Assembly (NCBI GenBank): GCA_025917655.1 | Contig: CP084611.1 | Coordinates: forward strand, 4,278,001-4,342,000 | Direction: 5' to 3' | Source: Chlorella sorokiniana | Lineage: Eukaryota > Chlorophyta > Trebouxiophyceae > Chlorellales > Chlorellaceae | Length of the DNA: 64,000 nt | Part shown: positions 56,060 to 64,000 of the stretch, one piece after another | Position numbering within the stretch: position 1 is the stretch's first letter | Layout of the letters: each line of letters starts with the position of its first letter | Notes under the pieces: generated by a model | Database searches by the model: none | Told to the model about the DNA's origin: nothing | What the model saw: only the letters and a program-made list of their open reading frames with translations | Translations under genes and position numbers: made by a program

Positions 56060-59000
56060 CTACGGCAGAGAAGCAGGCTGAAGCGCCAGCACTCGACGCG
56101 CTTGCCGAGGGCTCAGCAATGGCTGTTGTAGCACGGGAAGCAAGGGGGAGGGACGCTGCGGCTGCAGCACGCTGGGCGGTGGCGGTCCGGCAACACACGC
56201 CGCGGTGGCTGCCGCCAGCCGCTCCTCCTGCCGCTCAATCTCCGCTGCTGCCTCAGCAGCGGCAGCGAGCAGCGGCAGGCTCGCTTGCGGCAGCTCATGC
56301 AAGCGTGAGGCCAGCTCCGCCTGCGGTTGCTGCCGCCAACGTGGCTGCCCTGCCCTGCCATCACCCCGCGTCACTGCCACTGCTGGCACCGCAGCAACCT
56401 CGTCGGCGCCAGCTCCAGCGCCGTCCGCTGCTGCCTGGAATGCTGCAGGGGGCCGCTCAGCGCTGCCGCGGGGACCAAGCGGGGGAGAGAGCAGGAGCTG
56501 CGGTGCTGGGTGTGCTGTGCTGCCAGGCAAGCCAGCTGCTGCATGGGCTGCAGTTGAGGTGAGCGGCGCGGAAGCCAAGTCCGCACGCGGAGCGGGGCTG
56601 CCGGCCACCCGCAGCGCTGCCAATCGGTCTGCGCTAGTGAAACACAAGACATGGTGGGGGCGCGGGGCATCCTCAGAGACATTCGCCAGGGTGCACTAAG
56701 TACGAGACCATGCACAGGCGATGCTCAAAAGCATGCGCAACTGAGTTGACCTCACAGACTCGAGCAACGACCTGCAGCTGGTCCCCGCACCTGTCTGGGG
56801 GCTGGCCAGCGGTGTTGTCCCGCTGCGACTGATGCGCCATGCGCCCGGGGACAGCAGCAACATGCCGCCGCAGCCGCCGCCGCCGCGGCTGGGCGTGCCC
56901 AACAGTCCGTAAGGCGAGGGCGAGCCGGGGCCCCAGCCAGCCACAGCAGGCAGAGAGGGGTTTGAAAGGAGGCCGGATGCGCTGCACGCGGGTGCAAGGA
57001 GGGCGGGGATGGCATGCTGCCGCAGTGCCCGCCAGGCGCGCGCTGCAGGTACGGCAGTGCGCTGGGCGGCGGCTGCACCAGCAGGCTGGGCGTCTCTGCC
57101 AAGTGCAGCAGAAACGGGCGGGTGTGGCGGATGAAAATCTGCGGCATAGAAGATGCAGGGTGCCTAGTTGGAGGAAGAGTGCAAGCTGCAGCATAAGCAG
57201 AAGGAGCAGGTCGGGAGAGCTTGCATCTAGCGCATCCCGCGCACCGCGTATTCCCAGCAACATCGCGGAAGAGGCAGGCAGCAGAGATCAGAGCAGATGA
57301 CCACAGGCGGAGCAGCAGAATGCAGCACTGCGCTGCACCTGGTTGTAAAATGAGATGATGTCGGCTGCAGGGGCGGGCGCCGGGTGCGGCACGCCGCTCG
57401 CCTCGCACGGCCGCATGCTGACGCTCTTGAAATTGTCGGCCTGCGCCTGCGGCTGCTGCCTGTATGCGGCGATGATGGCTTTGAAGGAGGCCTCGCCCGG
57501 CTGGTGGAGCTGCCGAGGAGGGAGGCCACAGGCAGGGAGCGTTGCAACGATGGAGGTGAAGCAGGGGCCGAGCCTGTGGCTGCGCTGAGCAGCCTCAGCA
57601 GAGGCAACATGGGCCCGCGTTTCCAGGCCAGGCTGCACAGCATGGTGGCATTGCATGCACACTTGAAGCAACCCCAACCACCTTGCACACGGAGTAGAGG
57701 CAGCACAGCAGGATTTGGTCCAGGTGGCGCCCGTACAGCAGCCATGTGTGCTCGTAGGCAACGTGGTGGGCTAGGGTGAAGGCCTGGGGGTGGATGGGAG
57801 CGGGGGGGGAAGGCGCTTCAGGCAAGGCAAGCAAGTGGGGCACAGCAAGCTTCCATGCAAGTGGCGTTTGGCTAGCGGAGCAGCAGGGAGGGGGCAGGTT
57901 GAGCAGACAGGGCGCGCAGCCAGTGGCACAGCAGCGCTGCACCTCAGCCAGCAGCTGGTGCGGGTCGGCGGGGGCCACCCCCATCCGGGACAGCAGGTCC
58001 GCCAGGCGATCGCCCCCAGCTTCAGCACCCGCCGCAGAAAGTCTTCCACAGCAGTGCGCGCGCTGCGGCCGCCACGTCCGCCAGGCAGTCCTTTGCTGCC
58101 CAGCGACAGCGGCACGTGGCCGCCTGCCAGCTGGGGAACTGTGCCAGCAGGCGCTGCGGCCGCAGGCTCGGCGTCAGACAGCGCTTCCGGCGCTTCGGCC
58201 ATCTCAGCATCTGTCGCTGAGGTGGCAGGCGCCTCTGCGCCTTCTCGCGACCGCTTGCTGGGCGTGAGCGCCCCCGGGCCGCCGCTCGTTGAGGCCATCG
58301 CCGCCGTGTAGCGCCGCCGCTGGCAAGGCCACGCCTGCATGCGCATGCGCCTGCTGCTGCTCAGCGCTGCTCGCCACCTTGCCTGGCTCGAGCGGCGACT
58401 GTGCACCCGCATCAGCGTCAGCATCCTCGCCGCCATGCACCGCAGCCGCCAGCGCGGCATACAGGCTGCTGCGGGCTGCCGGGCTGCCAGGCCAGGCTCT
58501 CCAGGCAGCGCTCCTCCACCGACAGCATGTGGCGGCGCAGGTCCCTGCAGCAGCAGCAGCCAACAGCGCCGACCGTTGGGCAGGCTCGCCCCAGCCGCAG
58601 GGACACCACGTCGGGCTGCGAACCTTGCTGGCCTCACCCGGCAGCAGCCACGCAGCACGACAGCAGCAGCAGCAGTAGCAGCAGCAGCGGCAGCATGCGC
58701 AGGGGCCGCCGTGGCAGCCAGGCAGCGCACCTGGGCACGCCGGGCAGCTGCAGCACAAACGGCTCCACTGCCTTGCACAGGTCGAAGGCGGGGAGGCGCA
58801 GGCGCTCCAGCACGGCCGGGAAGGACAGGGAGGCCTGAAGGGGGAGGGCGCAAACAGAAGGGAAGGACATGGGCAACGGTTGGGCGGCAGCAGCGTGCCG
58901 GGAAAAAACAGTGGGAGGGGCTGTGCAGCAAGGCTCAGCTTGCTGTAGGTCCGCCAACAAGGCCACGGCAGCGGAACGCCTCTAGCTTCCGGGCACCAGC

Positions 59001-61531
59001 CGACCACGTCCCCCCACCCTACCCCACCCTCCCACCTCCCGCCATTCGCACCATTCGGTATGCGGATGCCACGCACTCGAAGGCGCAGGCCGCCACGCAG
59101 CGGTGAAAGAGCGGGGGCGGACAACACGGCGGCAGCTGCATCGGCACCCGCGCTGGGCCGCGCTGCCTCTGCCGCCGCAAGCCCCGACACCGCACGCCAG
59201 TAGAGGCGCACGCCCTGGCTGCGGCGGGCGGCCGTGGTGCTGCGCTCCAGCGACGCCAGCTGCGGCTCCAGCGCTGCCGCGCAGTCGGGAAGGCAGCCTC
59301 GGCCATGCGCCGCGCCGTCGCCACCAGCCGAGCCTCGCCCTCTGCAGGGTGCGACGATGCCCAGCCGTCAAGAATATCGATCGGATGCTCTAGAAGCAAT
59401 TCAAAGGGCGAAAATGCATGCAGCGCGTGTGCGGCATGCACCACGCAAAGAGCCCCTGCTGGCAGGCCTTGGCACTGCGTACGACATGCGCTGCACAAGC
59501 TGCGGCCACCAAGCGCGGGAACCCCACCTGCATCGATGCCCGCCCGCCGCAGCAGTGCCCGCAGCTCCTCTGATGGGCCCTCGGGCTGCCCCGCTGTGAA
59601 GCCTTGCAGCCAGCCCGCTGAGGTCATGGCTGCAGCTCAGAAGCGGGGGCGGCGGGGGGGGCACAAGCCGGGGTGGGCGTCCACACAGTCAGAATCACTC
59701 TGGCAGGCGCTGGGCATGCATGAGCAGACAAGTGCATGAAGCAAAGCGTAACAGCACCTGAGGAGATGGGGGTGGGCTGGGGGCACGGCTGCAACGGCCG
59801 CATGCGCGGCGGCGAGGGCGTGCGATATGCTGCATCTGGCAAACCAGGGGCCTCCCCATTCGCGCCGCCTCCTGCCTCTGGCATGCCCTCGCGCTGATCA
59901 AAGGCGTGGCTGGGTGCCACGCGGGCGCGCTTGGGCGTGACTGCCACGGGCTCGCTCATGGCCCGGCCCTCGGGAGACCCCGGATCCTCGTCCGCTGCTG
60001 CACCTCCTGCTGCTGCTTGCACGACCTCCACTGCGGCTGCTGCCACCTCCTGCTGCTCTGCATCCAACAGTGCATCCTTCTGGGAAACAGCACCACCCTG
60101 CATGGCCGCTGAGCCTGCCAGCGCTGTGCCAGCCTGCTCGGCTGTGGCTGTGCGCAGCGCGGCGGCGGGGGCCGCGGCATCTGCTGCTGCAGCTTCCGTC
60201 ACAGCTTGTGGCGGCGTCAAGAAAGGCATTGCATCGATGTCTGCATCTAGTGTGAGCTGCTGGTGGCGCTTCTGCAACGCCTGTACTGCAGCTGGCAAGG
60301 CCAGTCCATCCGGCGCAAAGAGGCCCGGGAAGCTCAGCCAGGCAGGCTCTTCTGCTGCCGTGGCCGTGCTGCTGCCATCTTGCTGCTGCCCGCTGGCAAG
60401 AAGCACGGGCGCCACTCCTGGTTGCAGCAGCTGTGCAAGCAGCTGCTGCAGCATCCCGGCCAGGTGGCGCACCGTGGCGGCGTGCTCGGCGGCGCTGTGG
60501 CTCCCAGCCACCTCCAGCAACAGCGCATCGGCGGCGCCCTGCTGCTTGGCCGACTCCGCCGGCGGAGTCCTGTCTCTGTGCAGGGTCTGCGGCGTCACGT
60601 GGCGCAGCAGGAGGTGCGTGCAGGCCAGCAGCAGCGCGGCTGGTGACCAGGTCCGCGTGTGGCGGCAGCAGCGGCGCGGGCGGTGCTGAAGAGCAGCCAG
60701 GTGAAGCCCAGGGGAGAGCGCGGGGAGGGGTCTGGGGGAGGCTGAAGTACTCGGCATACAGGTCCTGCAGTGATGTCAGGGAGCGCAAGGGCTGGGAGTG
60801 GTGACAACAGGGGTGCACACGGAGCCAAGCAAGCGCATTGCGGCGTGTATACCTTGCCGCAATGCAACAAAGCCGCAGCGTACGGCTTCTGCAGCGGCGC
60901 AGCCCACCCGTGTCTTCTTGGCCAGCAGGGTGTTGAACACAAAGCTCTGCTTCAGCTCACGCAGCTGCAAGCGCCGCTCCAGCGGAGCGTCGTAGCCTAT
61001 CACCCGCGCAACCGCCGCATCCAGCGCCGCAGCAACAGGGGATAGCTCTCGGACCGCCGTCTCTAGCCTACAAATCAAAAGATACGCGCATTGCGAAGGG
61101 TTGAAAGGAGGCTAGCAGTGCTCCCTCCAGACAACTGAGCCCACCGAAACCCTGCCGGGTTCCGCGATGTCCTCAGGCACATTACCAGTCTCAACCTTAC
61201 GTCAAATCAAAGGCTTTCAGCACGGATGGAAGCCGCTTCGGTCTCTGTTTGTCACTCGCCACCGCTCCCGCCAAAACGCAGACAACCCAGCCGCACTTCT
61301 TGGTGCTTCCCTGCACGATAGGTCACAATGATATGTACGATTGCAGCACTGTCAGGCCCCAAATTGCGCCCTCCGCAACAAAACGCAGGGCACCTGTAGC
61401 CGAGCGAGAACACCCGCTGAGGAGTCTAGGAGCAGGCCACAAATCTCGGCGGCTTCATTGCCGTACAAAGCGATGGCCGTGGAAACCAATTTTCCCCGCA
61501 CGGCCTCCTGGGCGGGTTGCCCCTCGGCCAT
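56060..61531 (-). CDS. RBR: Retinoblastoma-related protein (MAT3/RBR)
   Basis: Represses E2F/DP targets and sets division size in green algae. N-terminal RB domain: GYDAPLERRLQLRELKQSFV and FNTLLAKK, LYAEYFSLPQTP, FTWLLFSTARA, CTHLLLRHVTP. Pocket A: ARLVATARRMAEAAFP, RLYWRAVSGLAAAE, FHRCVAACAFECVASAYRMV, LSFPAVLERLRLPAFDLCKA, then DLRRHMLSVEERCLESLAWQ. Pocket B: AVEDFLRRVLKLG, RLADLLSRMGVAPADPHQLL, HVAYEHTWLLYGRHLDQILL, CCLYSVCKV and EASFKAIIAAYRQQPQAQA, FIRHTRPFLLHLAETPSL. The C terminus has SP sites (SPYGLLGTPS) and an Ala-rich tail. About 15 exons. Start 61531 (MAEGQPAQEAVRGKLVSTAI) is a reasonable guess; the end at 56060 follows the last open frame. One frame loss in pocket B at the C run 58013-58017 (plus strand) fits a missing base. 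Confidence 0.85.
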
Positions 61532-61845
61532 GCCTCTTCCACGGCACACCAGCAACCTTGTATGGGGCCCGTGAATGATATGATCTCTGGAGACCAGCGT
61601 CTGAATGCCTTGCGCAAGCAATGGGGGCCATCATCGAGAGGGGTGCCTGCGTGGCAACGACAGGACGGGCGGCGCTAGAGAAGCTGCATGCATTGCATTT
61701 GAGGTATTTCACCTCCCCATAATCACGACATATAAACACTGCCCGCAAAGGCAGCGTTGGGCTGCAAGGCCGAGCTGCACTGCGGGTGGAAGCTTTAAAA
61801 CGGGCGAGCGGCGCTTTATAAATATACTTGAATCTTCAGGCCAGG
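61532..61845. promoter_or_regulatory. Divergent promoter region, RBR / NOP14
   Basis: 314 bp between the two putative start codons. It contains two TATA-like elements on the plus strand: TATAAA at 61731-61736 and TATAAATA at 61817-61824. The distance makes shared control likely if the RBR start is right. Confidence 0.45.
61817..61824 (+). promoter_or_regulatory. TATA box candidate of NOP14
   Basis: TATAAATA, 22 bp before the NOP14 ATG. If used, the 5' UTR would be almost absent; the TATAAA at 61731-61736 would give a more usual 5' UTR of about 80 nt. Confidence 0.35.
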
Positions 61846-64000
61846 ATGGGCAAAGGCAAAAAGCGCAAGGCGCCCATGGCGGCCCGCGACGCTCCCAAGC
61901 AGGAGCCTGAGAACCTGTTTGAGCGGCTGTCAAACAAGAAACGCTTCGACATCCTGGGGAGGAAGGTCAAGGGCGAGACCAAGCAGCTTGGCAAGCTGCG
62001 GTCGGCAGCGACGGAGCGGGTGAGTAGCGGCGGCAGAGCGGCCAACGCCCACGATTTTGCCTCGCTTGTTCACCCTGCCATCCATAGTGCCCTGGTGCAG
62101 CGCAAGAACACCCTTTTGGTTGAGTACCGCCAGCTGCGCAAGAGCAACGCGTTCATCGACCGCCGCTTCGGAGGTACAGCGTTGTCAGGCTGCTGCTGTA
62201 TGGGTAGCTGCTAGCAACCGCTGGCGCGGTGTCTTCATGCCTTTTCTTTCTCTCTTGCCCCTCCTGCCGGCAGAGGACGATGAGGATCTGACCGCGGACG
62301 AGAAGGCGCTGCTGCGCTTCCAGAAGCAGCGGCTCAGGGAGCTGGCGGGCAGCAAGTTTGCGCTGCCGGACGACGACGGCGGCGAGGGGCTGGGCCCCGA
62401 GGAGCGCCTCACCCACATGGGCCGCTCCCTGGAGGAGCTGGACGACCTGCAGGAGGTGCGGAAAGCGATGAAAGACACCAATCACATGCCAGCAGCGTGG
62501 CAGGGAGTGTTGGGGGAAGGGCAGCAGGCAACGACGCGGCCGACAGTGCCTCGCTGATGCCCGGCCTACGATGCCCTCATACGGCCGGCTGGCCTGCCAT
62601 GGCTGCGTAGAGGAATGCGTCACGCACTCGCCTGTGCCATGCACCATGCTGCTTGGCAGGGCGGCTGGGGCTCTGACGGCGAGGGCGACGCAGCGCTGGA
62701 TGCGGAGCTCACTCGGGATCTCCACTTTGGCGGCGGCCTGTTCGAGAAAAAGGCGGGCGGTGGCGCGGAAGATGGCGGCGAGGAGCCAGCGCAGAAGAAG
62801 AGCAAGAAGGAGGTGGGCGAAGGGGGCAGCTTCTGGCTCCGCGCGCAGGGCCAGGGCAGGGCTTGCTGCTGCAATGGTCCAGCATGGCTGGAACGGCGCC
62901 CGCCAGCCGCTGCGACGCGCTCCCGCTTCGCACACAGCGATGGCTCCTGATCCTTGCGCCTTGAGCATGGCTTCCTGTGACGCGCGCTGCACCCACATCT
63001 GCTGCACAGGTGATGGAGGAGATCATCGCCAAGAGCAAGGCGTTCAAGGCGGAGAAGCAGCGCCAGAAGGACGAGGACGCCGACCAGACGGCGGCGCTCG
63101 ATGACCAGTTCAGGTGGGGCACACGCCGGCCAGCAGCAGCAGCAGCGATGTGACAGGCGGCCCGGCTGTGCTGCTGGCGGGCTGATGCACGCGGTAGTGC
63201 CGGTGCCCCCCCAGCTGATGGGGTGCAGCCTGTTGCCGCAACTGCAGAGCCTGCGGTCAGTATGTGCCACGTGCTGCATGTTGGCCCGGTCGGACGGTGT
63301 ACACCCGCCTGTGGACGCTCACACCCCTGCCTTGCCCGGCGTGCCCCAACCTTCCAGGGAGCTGCTGGGGGACAGGGCGCTGCTGGGCCTGATGCGCAAG
63401 AAGGGCGAGAAGCGGGACAGCAAGCCCGACAACCAGGAGGACGCCGCCTTTGACGTGCTCACACGGGAGCTGGTGTTTGAGGCCAAGGCCAGGCCCGGGA
63501 GCGCACGCTGACGGGTGCGGCGGCAGGGGGTGCAGCCGCTTGCTGGCCGAGAAAGGGGGGTTCGGTTGCCCCTGCTCCGCTCCTCAAACCGCTGCTATGG
63601 TCGTGGTGGTGGTGGTGGGGGCGGGACAGGTGTGTGTATGCGGTGCTGCTAGGCTGCCACACGAGTTCTGCTGCCGGGCTGCCCTGTGGGGCCTGCAACG
63701 GCAGGCTCTGTTACGCTGCTACACTCTCCTTGGCATTCCGCCAGCGAGTGGCATTGTGTGCCTCACCGGGCGGTCACACTGCCTGGCGCGCTGCCACCTG
63801 CCTGGGCATGCAGCCGAGGAGCTTGCTGAGCTGGAGCGGCAGCGGCTGGAGGTGCTGGAGGCGCAGCGCCGCCGCCGCATGCAGGATGGAGGGGATGAAG
63901 ATGATGATGAAGAAGTGGAGGGCGAGGGGGCCGGGCGCGGCCCCGGCCAACGGCGCCCAACGCCGGCGGGCGGGTACGCCGCTCGGCGGGCCAAGCGCGC
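61846..64000 (+). CDS. NOP14: NOP14, U3 snoRNP / SSU-processome protein (3' end outside the window)
   Basis: Needed for 18S rRNA maturation in the nucleolus. ATG at 61846 gives MGKGKKRKAPMAARDAP, then the family opening NLFERLSNKKRFDILGRKVK, RRKNTLLVEYRQLRKSNAFI and DRRFGEDDEDLTADEKALLR, FQKQRLRELAGSKFALPDDD, EERLTHMGRSLEELDDLQE. Later exons: DAALDAELTRDLHFGGGLFE, KKSKKEVMEEIIAKSKAFKA, EKQRQKDEDADQTAALDDQF, LLGLMRKKGEKRDSKPDNQE, FDVLTRELVFEAKA, and a last visible exon starting near 63812, AEELAELERQRLEVLEAQRR, with an acidic DEDDDEEVEG stretch. The order is that of NOP14; the C-terminal half lies beyond 64000. One frame slip at 63494-63500: with one more G the exon reads ARPGERTLTG, the family's usual RPSxRT-type motif. 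Confidence 0.9.

Overview
This 64-kb window is nuclear DNA of a green alga, most likely a trebouxiophyte of the Chlorella/Micractinium kind. It is GC-rich, its genes are cut by many short GT-AG introns (with a few GC-AG), and UGUAA, the green-algal poly(A) signal, lies shortly after many stop codons. The gene set is that of a photosynthetic eukaryote: a nuclear-encoded chloroplast ATP synthase gamma subunit with the regulatory dithiol, a plastid acyl-ACP thioesterase, a cyanobacterial-type DUF1825 protein, a type-B response regulator and a retinoblastoma-related protein. I see no rRNA, tRNA, CRISPR array or intact mobile element.

Layout. 1-563: 3' end of an unknown Ala/Glu-rich gene (+). 656-4040: GT31 glycosyltransferase (-). 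4538-5766: four-helix membrane protein (+). 6845-10074: secreted Cys-rich repeat protein built from duplicated exon pairs (+). 10364-11390: membrane protein (-). 11708-20941: 5-oxoprolinase (+). 21148-22617: EMC3 (-). 22963-24300: DUF1825 protein (+). 24786-26897: FatA thioesterase (+). 28001-29955: one-helix protein of unknown function (+). 30651-33630: type-B response regulator (+). 34712-35753: unknown (-). 37402-40095: ATPC (-). 40931-43405: F-box/LRR protein (-). 43828-47052: ArsJ-type permease (-). 47286-49771: ArsJ-associated GAPDH (+). 50827-53884: triple-KH/WW protein (-). 54353-55205: unknown (+). 56060-61531: retinoblastoma-related protein (-). 61846-64000: NOP14, running off the end (+).

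The most striking content is the head-to-head pair ArsJ/GAPDH at 43.8-49.8 kb. In bacteria this pair detoxifies arsenate: the GAPDH makes 1-arseno-3-phosphoglycerate and ArsJ exports it. Here both genes carry introns and start 233 bp apart on opposite strands, so a bacterial two-gene arsenic module appears to have been taken into an algal nucleus and placed on one shared promoter region. Two further points stand out: a near-duplicate pair of introns around a 12-nt micro-exon in ATPC, which looks like a recent intron gain, and an array of 105-nt and 57-nt phase-2 exons in the secreted protein.

Caution: in at least ten places a conserved protein leaves its frame exactly at a G or C run, and one more base in the run would restore it. 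I read these as base-calling errors, not decay. Gene coordinates below are whole coding spans including introns; exon limits come from reading frame, splice sites and family likeness only.
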